The notes: a model not told the origin generated them from the sequence alone. A stretch of 54,798 nt of DNA from CAZMGV01 sp964621525 [NCBI: uncultured bacterium] (GCA_964621525.1 CAZUMS010000026.1:1-54798), one strand, 5' to 3'; counted from the stretch's first letter, positions 15,890 to 25,329 are shown. Program-made: numbers and translations.

Positions 15890-16513
15890 ATGCCGGAGCT
15901 GCTCTCCAACCCGGATCCCTCCCGAACCGATCAACGGCGGAACGATATTCTTCTGGCCGCCCGCAAGGTCTTCGCCGAAAAGGGCTACCGGGATGCCGGT
16001 ATCGCCGACATCGCCGCCGAACTGAAACTGGGACACGGGACCTTCTACCGTTATTTCAAGAACAAGCGGGATATTTTCCAGTCCGTCGTGGCGCAGGTGG
16101 CAAGCCGCCTTGCCGGCGCCATCGCCGCCGAACGTCCCGACGCCTCGGCCACGCTGGAGGAATACCGCCAGCAGGTGCGCCGCTGGGGCCATCACCTGCT
16201 CGATGTCATCCAGCGCGATCCCCACATCGCCCGGATCCTCCTCCAGGAGGCCGCCGCCGTGGACGACGAGCTCCGGGAAACGGTGAACCGCGCCTGGGAC
16301 CTGTGCGCCCAGATCACCGAGGCGTATCTCGTCAACGGCAAGAAGCGCGGATTCCTGCGCGCGAACCTGAACACCCGGATCACCAGCATGGCGCTGAATG
16401 CCGTCATTAACGAAGCCATGCGGCGCGGCGTCGGCCAGACAGGAAACACCGAATCGGTCACTGAATGGATCGATGCCATCGAGAGCCTCATGTTCGACGG
16501 CATCAGGGCCTGA
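15878..16513 (+). CDS. TetR/AcrR family transcriptional regulator
   Basis: A 211-residue one-component regulator. The N-terminal helix-turn-helix spans about residues 20-65 (NDILLAARKVFAEKG, DIAAELKLGHGTFYRYFKNK), with the typical TFY.YF.NK ending. The C-terminal ligand-binding domain is helical. It lies 23 nt upstream of the Baeyer-Villiger monooxygenase gene in the same direction, so it probably controls that gene and itself. The ATG at 15878 lies inside the palindrome 15868-15889; a second ATG at 15890 begins right after the palindrome and may be the true start. The inducer is unknown, perhaps a ketone or other hydrophobic substrate of the neighbour enzyme. Confidence 0.92.
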   Translation: MSFCMPELLSNPDPSRTDQRRNDILLAARKVFAEKGYRDAGIADIAAELKLGHGTFYRYFKNKRDIFQSVVAQVASRLAGAIAAERPDASATLEEYRQQVRRWGHHLLDVIQRDPHIARILLQEAAAVDDELRETVNRAWDLCAQITEAYLVNGKKRGFLRANLNTRITSMALNAVINEAMRRGVGQTGNTESVTEWIDAIESLMFDGIRA

Positions 16514-16536
16514 CAGCAATCACTGGAGGAACAGTC

Positions 16537-18084
16537 ATGAACGCGACCGTCAGCAGCCTCACCGGAAGAAAGACGAAATCCCCTGCCGCCTCGTCGGCCC
16601 CCGTGGACCACGAGGTCATCATCGTCGGCACCGGTTTCGGCGGCATGGGTGCCGCCATCCAGCTGAACCGCATGGGGATCGACGACATTCTCATGCTGGA
16701 CCGCGAGAGCGACGTGGGCGGCACCTGGCACATCAACAGCTATCCCGGTCTCGCCGTCGACATCGCCTCCACAACGTACTGCTATTCATTCGAACCCAAC
16801 CCCCACTGGTCGCGTGTCTACGCACCGGGCGGGGAGCTCAAGGCCTACGCCTGCCATGTGGCGGACAAATACAACCTCCGCCGGTACATGCAGTTCGGTT
16901 CGACGGTTGATAAAGCGGTCTACAGCGAGAGCGGGAAATACTGGACCGTCCACACCGACGGGCGGCCGCCCGTCACGGCGCGGATCCTGATTCTCGCCAC
17001 CGGGTTCCTCTCGCAGCCCAAGATGCCCGATATTCCCGGTCTCGACTCCTTCGAGGGCAAGGTCATCCACACCGCCCGGTGGGATCACCAGTATGACCTG
17101 AACGGAAAACGGGCCGCTGTCATCGGGACCGGTGCGACCTCCGTGCAGCTTTTGCCCGAGATTGCCCCGAAACTGGCCCAGATGGACGTCTACCAGCGGA
17201 CGCCAATCTGGGTGACGCCGAAGTTCGACGCCAAAATCCCGGATGGCATCCAGAGCCTGTTCGAACGGCTTCCGCTCACGCAGCGGCTTGCCCGCTACGC
17301 GACGTCCTCGATTCTGGAAACCGTCATGGTGACAGGAGCGCTGCACTACAAGCAGTTCAGTTTCCTTACGGATTCGCTAGAAAAGGCCTGCCTTGCCCAC
17401 ATGGCCCGCCAGATCCCCGATCCGGAATTGCGCAAGAAGCTCACTCCGTCCTACAGCTTCGGCTGCAAGCGGCCCACGTTCTCGAACGACTATTATCCGA
17501 CCTTCCTACGCCCCAACGTGGAGCTCGTGACCGAGGGAATCGAACGGATCGAACCGGACGGAATCGTCAGCAGGACGGGGAAAAAGCGGAAGATCGACAC
17601 GCTGATCCTCGCCACCGGCTACAAGGTCTGGGAGAAGGGCAACTTCCCCGCTTTCGACGTGATCGGACGCCGGGGGACGGAGCTCGGAGACTGGTGGGAC
17701 AAAAACGGCTACCAGTCCTACGAAGGGATCTCGGTGAGCGGCTTCCCGAACCTGTTCTACTTCGCAAGCCCCTTCGCCTTCACCGGACTGTCGTATTTCT
17801 TCGCCATCGAGGCGCAGATGAAGCACGTCTCCCGGTGCCTCGGCGAAATGCAGCGGCGTGGAGCATCCGAATTCGAGGCCGATGCCGGAGCGCAGAGCCG
17901 CTTCGTCACGAAGATGAAGAAGAATCTCGGAAACACCGTTTTCGTAAACGGAAGCTGCGCCACCTCGAACAGCTACTACTTCAACCAGCACGGCGAATCG
18001 CCCCTGCTCCGTCCGACGCCGACAGCCATGGGGCTCTGGAGCGCGGGGCACTTCCCCCTGTCGGACTACCGGTTCGAGGCGTGA
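16537..18084 (+). CDS. Baeyer-Villiger-type flavin monooxygenase
   Basis: A class B flavoprotein monooxygenase of 515 residues that would insert one oxygen atom from O2 into a ketone using FAD and NADPH. It has the FAD motif GTGFGG (31-36), the NADPH motif GTGATS (197-202), and between them the fingerprint F-x-G-x3-H-x3-W-D (F172, G174, H178, W182, D183). The ATG at 16537 has GGAGGA 7-8 nt upstream. The frame is open a further 24 codons upstream but these overlap tetR and show no family sequence. It is probably transcribed with the tetR gene. Substrate range cannot be read from sequence; cyclic, steroid or aliphatic ketones are all possible. Confidence 0.92.
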   Translation: MNATVSSLTGRKTKSPAASSAPVDHEVIIVGTGFGGMGAAIQLNRMGIDDILMLDRESDVGGTWHINSYPGLAVDIASTTYCYSFEPNPHWSRVYAPGGELKAYACHVADKYNLRRYMQFGSTVDKAVYSESGKYWTVHTDGRPPVTARILILATGFLSQPKMPDIPGLDSFEGKVIHTARWDHQYDLNGKRAAVIGTGATSVQLLPEIAPKLAQMDVYQRTPIWVTPKFDAKIPDGIQSLFERLPLTQRLARYATSSILETVMVTGALHYKQFSFLTDSLEKACLAHMARQIPDPELRKKLTPSYSFGCKRPTFSNDYYPTFLRPNVELVTEGIERIEPDGIVSRTGKKRKIDTLILATGYKVWEKGNFPAFDVIGRRGTELGDWWDKNGYQSYEGISVSGFPNLFYFASPFAFTGLSYFFAIEAQMKHVSRCLGEMQRRGASEFEADAGAQSRFVTKMKKNLGNTVFVNGSCATSNSYYFNQHGESPLLRPTPTAMGLWSAGHFPLSDYRFEA

Positions 18085-18148
18085 TGCGGGCCACTCTCCG
18101 CCGATGAAAATCCGCTAACGCGGAAAGCCCGTTCCGGTTTGACTCCGG

Positions 18149-18188
18149 AGCCCCCGGCCAAGACAATAGAACCCAACGGCTGGGGGCT
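18149..18188. repeat. Inverted repeat in the gap after the monooxygenase gene
   Basis: AGCCCCCGGCC (18149-18159) pairs with GGCTGGGGGCT (18178-18188) with one G-U pair around an 18-nt loop. It could end the monooxygenase transcript. No T-run follows. Confidence 0.45.
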
Positions 18189-18280
18189 GACCGGAGACAT
18201 CTCCAATCGGCAAGGCACCGAAAAAGAAGCGCGCTTCGGGGCGCGATGCGGGGTCTGCAAAGCCGGCCGGAAAACGACCC

Positions 18281-18916
18281 GTGATCAAATACCTCGTCAT
18301 CGCCGCACTCCTGTTCGCCGCCTTCGCGCTGGGCATTATCGTCTCGCGCGACGACCTGCGTGAAGATGCCATCAAGCAGGCCCGTTCGGCCCTGTCCGAC
18401 AAGGACAGGAGGGACAAGGACGGCAAATCCCTCTCGCGCAGCAGCCGTGAATCGAAGAAGAAGGAGAAGGATTCCTCCTGGTTCTCGTGGTTCTCCGGCG
18501 ACGATAACGAGGAGCCGGCCTCCACCGCCTCCAAGGACGCTCCCCGTTCCGTTCCCATGCCGCCCTCTCCGCCCCGGGCCGAGCGCCCCCAGCTCCCCAG
18601 CCTGCCGGACGCCCCGGTCGATTACTCGCAGGTCGAAGAACGGCTGCCGGTCTCCCCGGCCGAGCGGGCCCAGATCGAGCAGGCCGAGCGCGAAGGCAAG
18701 GGCCCCGGCAATCCGGACCGGCTCCGCCGCGTCGAAGAACGCCGGCAGGAGCGCGAGCGGCTGCTCGCCATGTCGCCCGAAGAGCGCAAGGCCTATCGCG
18801 AACAGAAAAAGGCCGAACGTGAGGAACGCCGCCGCCAGCGGCGCGAGCGTAATATCGGCGAAGAATCCCTTCCGTCACCGAACTCCATCGAAGACGTTCT
18901 CGAGAACCACCGGTGA
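18281..18916 (+). CDS. Hypothetical charged protein with N-terminal membrane anchor
   Basis: I recognise no family. The 211-residue product starts with GTG. It has one hydrophobic helix (MIKYLVIAALLFAAFALGII, 1-20), then a very polar Ser/Lys/Asp/Glu region, a Pro-rich spacer (about 85-115) and a long Arg/Glu-rich stretch (about 140-195) likely to be a single charged alpha-helix. This looks like a bitopic envelope protein with an extended linker. Its TGA overlaps the GTG of the gamma-glutamyltransferase gene (GTGA at 18913-18916), which implies translational coupling and a shared role. Confidence 0.65.
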   Translation: MIKYLVIAALLFAAFALGIIVSRDDLREDAIKQARSALSDKDRRDKDGKSLSRSSRESKKKEKDSSWFSWFSGDDNEEPASTASKDAPRSVPMPPSPPRAERPQLPSLPDAPVDYSQVEERLPVSPAERAQIEQAEREGKGPGNPDRLRRVEERRQERERLLAMSPEERKAYREQKKAEREERRRQRRERNIGEESLPSPNSIEDVLENHR

Positions 18917-20583
18917 TTAAACGCCTCCTGGCCGCCGCGGCCGCGCTTGTTCTCGCTTCGGCAGCAGGTTGCTCGGGCACGAAACCGGTCGAGACGCGGC
19001 GAGCCTCGACCTCTTCCGCGGTCTCCACATCCCATCCGCTGGCGACTGAAGTTGCCGGAACGATCCTGAACGACGGCGGATCGGCAGTGGATGCGGCGAT
19101 TGCAGCCGCCTTCATGCTGAACGTCGCGGAGCCCTGGAACTCGGGCCTTGGCGGCGGAGGCTTTGCGCTGGTGCTGGAACCGGGAAAGCGCAAGGCAGCA
19201 GCCCTCGACTTCCGCGAGACCGCCCCGGCGGCACTGGACCCCGCCGAACTCGCCCGCCGGGCCGGGACGAACCCGCTCGCCTTGACCGACGGTCCCCTGG
19301 CGGCGGCGACCCCAGCCCTCTGGCCCGCGCTCGTGGAGTTGAACCGGCGTTACGGTACCATGACCCTCCAGTCGCTGGCTGTGCCCGCCATTCATGCGGC
19401 GTCGAACGGCATCCAGGTCTCGGAAACCTACGCGAAGCGCTGCGAACTCCGCCGGGCCGCACTCGCCGACGACCCGGATGCCCGGCGCATCTTCCTCGAC
19501 AAGACCGGGAGCTGCCCCAGGACCGGCTGGACGCTCCGGCAGCCCGAACTCGCCCGGACGCTGACCTCCCTCAGCGAGATCGGTACGAACGAGGCGTGGG
19601 TCCGGCTCGCAGGCCCGGCGTCCGAAGCCCGGCTGAACCCTTACGGCAATCCGCTCTCCGCCTCGGACTTCAGATCCTATGCCGTGAAAGACCGCGAACC
19701 TGTGACCGGCACCTTCATGGATCATGAGATCATTTCCATGGGGCCTCCGTCCTCGGGCGGGACCATCGTCATCGAGCTGCTCCAGACGTACGAAGCAGCC
19801 CGCGAGCGGCTTCCCGAGGCCAGCCGGACCTACCTCTGGATCGAAGCTGCGCGGCTCGCCTTTTTCGACCGGGCCAAGCTTTTTGCCGATCCGGATTTCG
19901 CTGCCGTGCCCGTGAAAACGCTCACGTCGGCTGACTACGCTCTCGATCAGGCTGACCGGATCGTCCCCGGCGAGCCGTTAGCACTGGCCGACGGCGAAAA
20001 CTCCCCCGCCGAAGGCATGGAGACAACTCACATTTCCGTCGTCGATCACCGGGGAATGGCCGTCTCCATGACCCTGTCTATTAACATGCCCTTCGGGTCA
20101 GGCGTCGTGATCCCCGGCACCGGTGTTCTGCTCAACAGCCACATGGACGATTTTTACACAAAGCGGCCGAACAGTTTTTCGCTGCCGGGCAGCGAGAAAA
20201 ATGCTCCCGAACCCCTGAAACGCCCCCTCTCCAGCATGGCGCCCACGATCGTGCTCGAGAAAGGCCGTCCGCTCGCCGTGCTCGGTTCTCCCGGCGGGAG
20301 CCGGATTCCTTCCTCCGTCGCCTGGGTCATCCGCGATCTTCTTGAAGGCGGCTCCGACGGACGGAACGCCGTCTGCTCTCCCCGGCTTCATCACCAGTGG
20401 CGGCCCGACCAGCTCGTCCACGAGGACGGTTTCAACCGTGATGCCCTCGAAAAGCTCGGCTTCAGGACCGGCCGCGAACCGTCCTCAATCGGGAACGTGC
20501 AGCTCGTCCTCAGGACTCCGCTCGGCTGGAAGGGCTATCCCGATTGCCGCGGGGATGGCACGGGCTGGTCGGGGTTCCGGTGA
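18913..20583 (+). CDS. Gamma-glutamyltransferase family lipoprotein
   Basis: An N-terminal nucleophile hydrolase of 556 residues that cleaves or transfers gamma-glutamyl groups, for example from glutathione. A lipoprotein-like signal ends with ASAAGC (about residue 20), so it is probably anchored on the periplasmic side. The maturation and catalytic Thr is at about residue 371 (ETTHISVVD, compare TTHYSVVD in E. coli), where the precursor would cut itself into two subunits. The oxyanion glycines appear in LGSPGGSRIP. The N-terminal signature NSGLGGGGFAL is also present. The GTG start overlaps the preceding stop, and its own TGA overlaps the GTG of the next gene, so three genes form one coupled unit. 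Confidence 0.92.
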   Translation: MIKRLLAAAAALVLASAAGCSGTKPVETRRASTSSAVSTSHPLATEVAGTILNDGGSAVDAAIAAAFMLNVAEPWNSGLGGGGFALVLEPGKRKAAALDFRETAPAALDPAELARRAGTNPLALTDGPLAAATPALWPALVELNRRYGTMTLQSLAVPAIHAASNGIQVSETYAKRCELRRAALADDPDARRIFLDKTGSCPRTGWTLRQPELARTLTSLSEIGTNEAWVRLAGPASEARLNPYGNPLSASDFRSYAVKDREPVTGTFMDHEIISMGPPSSGGTIVIELLQTYEAARERLPEASRTYLWIEAARLAFFDRAKLFADPDFAAVPVKTLTSADYALDQADRIVPGEPLALADGENSPAEGMETTHISVVDHRGMAVSMTLSINMPFGSGVVIPGTGVLLNSHMDDFYTKRPNSFSLPGSEKNAPEPLKRPLSSMAPTIVLEKGRPLAVLGSPGGSRIPSSVAWVIRDLLEGGSDGRNAVCSPRLHHQWRPDQLVHEDGFNRDALEKLGFRTGREPSSIGNVQLVLRTPLGWKGYPDCRGDGTGWSGFR

Positions 20584-21704
20584 TCTGCCACCTCACGTCG
20601 AGTTATCCGACAACCCGGGTTCCCTATGCAGGCCATTTTGTCGAAGCGCTGGCGAAGGCCCAGATGTCGTCCGGCGCCTCCGTCGCGGTAATCGCACCGG
20701 GGGCGGCACGGCCTCCGGATTCGCCGTTCCTCCGGCTTCACGAGTTTGCCGCTCCCGCAGCGTTCGATGTCCCCGGCGGACTCAAGGGCCAGCTCACGGA
20801 TAACCTGAAAACGGTGCTGCCCGCCCTGCCCGAGTACGGTTACCGGATGCTGACGGCGATTCTCGGCGAGGTCCGCACTGCCGAGGTGCTGCACGCCCAC
20901 TGGCTCATGCCTTCCGGTGCAGTCGCTTTACTCGCCCGGGCCCTCATCGGCGTGCCGGTCGTCGTCACGGCAAGAGGGAGCGATGTGGAACTTCTTGAAC
21001 GGCTTCCGGGCCCGTGGGGCCTCCTCGCCCGGGATATCCCCGTGGCTGCCGTCTCGGCGACACTCGCCGAGCGGCTCCGGCGGCTCGGTTTCCGGCGTGT
21101 CCGCACCATCGAACAGCCCCTTGCCGTGGCACACGAGCAGCCCGGCCCCTGGGGCGGGCGCGAACCCGGCCGTTTTTTGTGGATCGGCTCGCTCGTCCGC
21201 GGGAAACGGCCCGGTCTCGCTCTCGAAGCGTTGAAACAGGTGCCCGAAGCGACTCTCGATATCGTGGGCGACGGTCCGCTGCGGAAGGAGCTGGAAATAC
21301 TCGCCGCCACTTCAGGGCTCGAGAACCGCGTGACCTTTCATGGAGCGATTCCACCGGGCGATATTGCCCCCCTGCACCGGACTGCCGGAGCGCTCGTTTT
21401 CACATCGGAAGCCGAGGGACGTCCCAACGCCGTACTGGAGGCCGCGTGGCTCGGCACGCCGGTCATTGCCTCGGCCATTCCGCCGGTGGCCCGGCGGCTC
21501 CGGGATGGCCTCGAAGCCCGGCTGTTCGCACCGGGAGACGCCGCTGCCCTCGCCGGACAGATGCGCGAGCACCTGAAGCACTGGCACGGCTCACGTCAGC
21601 TCGCCGAACGGGCCAAAGAAAGCCTCGACCTCCCCGGCTGGCCGGAAACCGTCGCCAGCTATGCGGAGCTGTACCGCTCGGCGCGCCTGACGACAGTTAT
21701 CTGA
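20580..21704 (+). CDS. Glycosyltransferase family 4 protein
   Basis: A 374-residue GT-B fold glycosyltransferase. The N-terminal acceptor domain includes SSYPTTRVPYAGHFVEALA, and the C-terminal donor domain carries LWIGSLVRGKRPGLALEAL and the EX7E motif in SEAEGRPNAVLEA. It probably adds a sugar to an envelope polysaccharide or glycolipid in the cytoplasm. The GTG at 20580 overlaps the TGA of the gamma-glutamyltransferase gene (GTGA) and is preferred to the earlier in-frame ATG at 20544, which lies well inside that gene. The 3' end overlaps the end of the convergent TPR gene by 8 nt. Confidence 0.88.
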   Translation: MICHLTSSYPTTRVPYAGHFVEALAKAQMSSGASVAVIAPGAARPPDSPFLRLHEFAAPAAFDVPGGLKGQLTDNLKTVLPALPEYGYRMLTAILGEVRTAEVLHAHWLMPSGAVALLARALIGVPVVVTARGSDVELLERLPGPWGLLARDIPVAAVSATLAERLRRLGFRRVRTIEQPLAVAHEQPGPWGGREPGRFLWIGSLVRGKRPGLALEALKQVPEATLDIVGDGPLRKELEILAATSGLENRVTFHGAIPPGDIAPLHRTAGALVFTSEAEGRPNAVLEAAWLGTPVIASAIPPVARRLRDGLEARLFAPGDAAALAGQMREHLKHWHGSRQLAERAKESLDLPGWPETVASYAELYRSARLTTVI

Positions 21705-22752
21705 TCGCCGCTTTCATCTCGGCAAGCGTTTCCTGGTATTCGGCAGCCCGGGGGAGCTCGGTCGCCGCTTCTTCGACCAGCGCGGCGCCCTCTTTCAGTT
21801 GCCCCTGATTGAACAGGATCACGCCCAGAGAATATTTCACCTGGGGGAGCCGCGTGCCTCTGGCGAGGGCTTTCCGGTAAATTTCGGCCGCCTGGTCCGG
21901 TTTCCCTTCGTTCTCGTACAGCTCGCCCCAGGCGAGTACCGGCTCCGCCTGCGTGCTGTCGGCCTCGAACGCGACCTCGTAGACCTTCTCCTGCCCGTTC
22001 CGGTCGCCACCGTCCCGGAAGTATCCCGCCGCTTTCATGAGCGCCCGGGTGTTCTTCTCTGCCGCCAGCCGGTCCAGATACGGCAGCGCCGCATCGCCAC
22101 GCTTTCCCTTCGCCAGCGTCTCGATGGCCAGCATCGTCAGTTGCTCACGGACCGCGCGCGACGTGAATCCGTAATCGTTCTCGGCGACCTCGGCTTCGGC
22201 GATGGCACTGTCGATATCCTTCAGGGCACCATCCGTCTCGCCCGAGGCGATGCGTGATTTCGCCCGCTTCTGATACAGGGTCTGGAGCGAAGTCCGTGCA
22301 TTTGCGTAACCGTGATCCAGCGCGAGGGTGCGCCGGTAAAGCCGCTCGGCGTCCTCCAGCGCTCCAGCTTCTTCGGTCAGGTAAGCCAGGTTGAACAGCG
22401 TCGCCACCGCGAGGCTCCGGTTTGCAGGGTATTCCGACTCGAGCGTTTCGGCCGCCTTCGAGAGGTGGGCTCGGGCTTTCACCTCATCCTCGCCGAGATA
22501 GGCGAGCCCGATCCGCGCTTCAATCAGCGAATCGCTGCACTTCCTGGCCACGAGTCCCTCAAGCCCCTTGCGGGCCTTTGCGATCCCCTTGTCCGACTTT
22601 TCCAGCGAATCGAGATGGGTCTTGGCCGCACCCAGGCAGTCCGCCGGGACCGAGCCCTTGTTTCTCGCCGAGTAGTCAGCCGAGTCCGCCGGCCACGCAG
22701 CCACGGGTGCGGCCAGAAGGCCGGCCATCATCCAGAAAACCCGCCGGTTCAT
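21697..22752 (-). CDS. Secreted tetratricopeptide-repeat protein
   Basis: A 351-residue protein with a signal peptide (MNRRVFWMMAGLLAAPVAAW, cut near residue 20). About seven helix-turn-helix TPR-like repeats follow (for example AERLYRRTLALDHGYANA and AAEIYRKALARGTRLPQV). It probably acts in the periplasm as a protein-binding scaffold. ATG 22752 has a strong GGAGGAG site upstream. The frame is open further upstream, but that part overlaps the tmk gene and lacks a signal sequence. It is divergent from tmk with a 42-nt gap. Confidence 0.82.
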   Translation of the reverse strand: MNRRVFWMMAGLLAAPVAAWPADSADYSARNKGSVPADCLGAAKTHLDSLEKSDKGIAKARKGLEGLVARKCSDSLIEARIGLAYLGEDEVKARAHLSKAAETLESEYPANRSLAVATLFNLAYLTEEAGALEDAERLYRRTLALDHGYANARTSLQTLYQKRAKSRIASGETDGALKDIDSAIAEAEVAENDYGFTSRAVREQLTMLAIETLAKGKRGDAALPYLDRLAAEKNTRALMKAAGYFRDGGDRNGQEKVYEVAFEADSTQAEPVLAWGELYENEGKPDQAAEIYRKALARGTRLPQVKYSLGVILFNQGQLKEGAALVEEAATELPRAAEYQETLAEMKAAIR

Positions 22753-22794
22753 CCTTGCCCTCTCCTCCGGTTTCGCCCCAAGATCAGACCCGCC

Positions 22795-23457
22795 ATGACC
22801 CATCCGATCAAGCAGCTCCCCCGCGGAATCCTGATTGCCTACGAAGGCATCGACGGCAGCGGGAAAACCACCCAGAGCAAGCTCGCCTGCGAGCGCCTCC
22901 GGGAGATGGGCTACCCCGTCCACTGGACGCGGGAGCCCACGGACGGTTCGTTCGGGCGGGAGATTAGACGGCTCGTCAATGAGGGAAAAGCGGACGACGG
23001 TGCGGAGATTTTCCGGCTGTTTCACGAGGACCGGCGCGAGCACCTCAGCCGGGAGATCTACCCGCTGCTCGCAAACCGGCAGGTCGTCGTCACTGACCGC
23101 TATTACCTGTCGAGCTTCGCCTACCAGGGCGCCATGGGCGTGGATCCGGACCAGATTCTTTCGAAAAGCGAAACCGAATTCCCCCGGCCCGACCTCGTTG
23201 TCTGGATCGACGTGCCGGTGGACACGGCACTGGAGCGCATCCGGACGTCACGGCCCCACGGTTTCGACAGCTTCGAGAAGAAGGAGTTTCTCGAGAAAGT
23301 CCGCTCGAACTACGCCCGGTTCCGTCAGAGCGACGGGTGGTACTGGATCGAGCCGTCCCTCACGCTCGAACAGGGCGTCCGCACCGCAGTCGCCCGCATC
23401 GAATCGGTCATCGCAAAGACGAAGTCGGAGCCCAGACCGGTGATCCCAGGGCGGTAG
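22795..23457 (+). CDS. tmk: Thymidylate kinase
   Basis: Phosphorylates dTMP to dTDP with ATP, an essential step in DNA precursor synthesis. The 220-residue protein has the P-loop YEGIDGSGKTTQ (about 18-29), the DR(Y) motif VVTDRYYLSSFAYQGA, and a LID region RTSRPHGFDSFEKKEF. The ATG at 22795 is chosen because the conserved protein starts there; the frame is open far upstream across the divergent TPR gene but contains no family sequence. The ribosome site is weak. The stop abuts the stop of the convergent prpE gene with no gap. Confidence 0.95.
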   Translation: MTHPIKQLPRGILIAYEGIDGSGKTTQSKLACERLREMGYPVHWTREPTDGSFGREIRRLVNEGKADDGAEIFRLFHEDRREHLSREIYPLLANRQVVVTDRYYLSSFAYQGAMGVDPDQILSKSETEFPRPDLVVWIDVPVDTALERIRTSRPHGFDSFEKKEFLEKVRSNYARFRQSDGWYWIEPSLTLEQGVRTAVARIESVIAKTKSEPRPVIPGR

Positions 23458-25329
23458 TCAGCCTTTCTTCACCGCTTCGAGGGCGCTGGGGTCGTCGAGA
23501 GTCGTGAGGTCGCCGGGATCCCTGCCCTCGGCAATGGCCTGGATACTCCGCCGGAGCAGCTTGCCGGAACGGGTCTTGGGCAGTGCCTGAACGATGTGCA
23601 CCTTGCCCGGCCGGGCGATGGCGCCGAGCAATTCCACCACCTTGTCGGATATCTGCTTCTCAAGCGCACCGGTATCCGGGTGCGTGAGCTGCGACTTCAG
23701 CACAACGAAGGCGTGCGGCATCTGCCCCTTAACCTCGTCATGAACCCCGACGACAGCGACTTCGGCGACAGCCGGGTGCGAGCTCGCTGCCTCCTCGATC
23801 TCCCGCGTGCCGAGCCGGTGGCCCGCCACATTGATGACGTCGTCCGAGCGGCCGAGGATGAAGAAATACCCCTCGCCGTCCCGCACGGCCCAGTCGAAGG
23901 TCGAGTAAACCAGTTCCCGGTAGTTCGAGAAGTATCCCCTGACGAACCGTTCGTCGTTCCCCCAGACTGTCGTCAGGCACCCCGGCGGGAGCGGCGGTTC
24001 GAGCACCAGCACCCCCTTCTCCTGCGGTACGACTTCTTCTCCGGTCTTTTCATGGACCTGCCTTACCTTGAAACCGTAGGCAGGAAACCCCGGCGAACCG
24101 GGCTTCACGCTTTTGAGATCGACACCGGGCAGGTAGGTCAGAATCGACCAGCCGGTTTCAGTCTGCCAGTAGTGGTCCATGACCGGTACGCCGAGTCCGT
24201 CCGAGATCCACCGGGCCGTGGGTTCATCGAGGGGCTCCCCTGCGAGGAACAGGTAACGGAGCGACTTCAGGTCGTACTTCTTCAGGTAGGAAGCGTCTTC
24301 CTTCTTCAGCACACGGATCGCCGTCGGCGAAGAAAACATCGTCGTGACCTTCCGGTCCTGGACGATCTTCCACCAGACTCCCGGGTCGGGACGGATGGGA
24401 AGACCTTCGTAAACGATACTCGTCATGCCGTGGAGAAGCGGCCCGTAGACGATATAGGAGTGTCCCACCACCCAGCCGATGTCCGAGGTCGTGAGCATCG
24501 TCTCGCCCGGCTTCGCCCCGTAGACGTATTCCATCGAGGCCGCGAGCGCGACTGCATAACCGCCCGTGTCCCGCTGGACACCCTTGGGCTTTCCGGTCGT
24601 TCCCGACGTGTAGAGGATATAGGACGGCTCGGAGGACTCCAGCCACGCACACGGGATTTCTGCACCGAAGAACTTCTCCCGGAGCGGTGCATAGTCCACG
24701 TCACGGCCCGGATGGATTTTCATGTCGGGATCAAGGCCCCGGCGGCAGAGAAGCACGTTCGACGGGGGATGGGCGGAGAGCTTCACGGCTTCGTCCACCA
24801 GGTGCTTGTAGGGGATGAACTTCCCCGCCCGCATGCCGCCATCGGAAGTGACGAGCAGTTTCGGCCGGGCGTCGTCGATCCGGGCGGCGAGGTTCGGCGC
24901 CGCGAAACCGCCGAAGACGACCGAGTGGATCGCCCCGATCCTCGCACAGGCGAGCATGGTGAAAATCGCCGCCGGGATCATCGGCATGTAGATCACCACC
25001 CGGTCGCCTCGCTCCACACCGAGGCTCCGCATCGCGGCCGCCATGGCGGAAACTTCCCGGTGGAGGTCCCGATAGGTGAACGTCTTTTCCTCGTTCACTT
25101 CGGTGGAGATGTAGATGAGCGCCGGCTGATCGCCACGCGCCGCCAGATGCCGGTCAACGGCGTTGTAGCAGAGATTTGTCTCGCCGCCGCAGAACCAGCG
25201 GGCGAACGGGGGCTTCGAGTAGTCGAGGATTTTCTCCGGCTGGCGGTTCCAGTGAATCCGCCTCGCCTCATCCCGCCAGAAACCGTCACGGTCTTCGACC
25301 GAGCGGCGGTAAAACGTTTCGTAGTTCAT
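23458..25329 (-). CDS. prpE: Propionate-CoA ligase / acetyl-CoA synthetase-like enzyme
   Basis: AMP-forming acyl-CoA synthetase of 623 residues that activates a short-chain acid to its CoA ester. Motifs are YTSGTTGKPKG with the following VQRDTGGYAVALA, a block I associate with PrpE rather than Acs, then the acyl-binding and hinge segments WQTETGW and FFILGRSDDVINVAGHRLG. The C-terminal catalytic Lys lies in TRSGKLLRR, a known target of regulatory acetylation in the family. Propionate is the likely substrate, although acetate is possible. No methylcitrate-cycle gene is adjacent. Confidence 0.9.
   Translation of the reverse strand: MNYETFYRRSVEDRDGFWRDEARRIHWNRQPEKILDYSKPPFARWFCGGETNLCYNAVDRHLAARGDQPALIYISTEVNEEKTFTYRDLHREVSAMAAAMRSLGVERGDRVVIYMPMIPAAIFTMLACARIGAIHSVVFGGFAAPNLAARIDDARPKLLVTSDGGMRAGKFIPYKHLVDEAVKLSAHPPSNVLLCRRGLDPDMKIHPGRDVDYAPLREKFFGAEIPCAWLESSEPSYILYTSGTTGKPKGVQRDTGGYAVALAASMEYVYGAKPGETMLTTSDIGWVVGHSYIVYGPLLHGMTSIVYEGLPIRPDPGVWWKIVQDRKVTTMFSSPTAIRVLKKEDASYLKKYDLKSLRYLFLAGEPLDEPTARWISDGLGVPVMDHYWQTETGWSILTYLPGVDLKSVKPGSPGFPAYGFKVRQVHEKTGEEVVPQEKGVLVLEPPLPPGCLTTVWGNDERFVRGYFSNYRELVYSTFDWAVRDGEGYFFILGRSDDVINVAGHRLGTREIEEAASSHPAVAEVAVVGVHDEVKGQMPHAFVVLKSQLTHPDTGALEKQISDKVVELLGAIARPGKVHIVQALPKTRSGKLLRRSIQAIAEGRDPGDLTTLDDPSALEAVKKG

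Noticed and set aside
18190-18280. GEMM (c-di-GMP) riboswitch-like words such as GGCAAGGCACC and TGCAAAGCCGGCC before 18281
   Set aside because: The second required hairpin and the tetraloop receptor arrangement are missing, and the start codon follows too soon. A covariance-model search with no hit would confirm the rejection.
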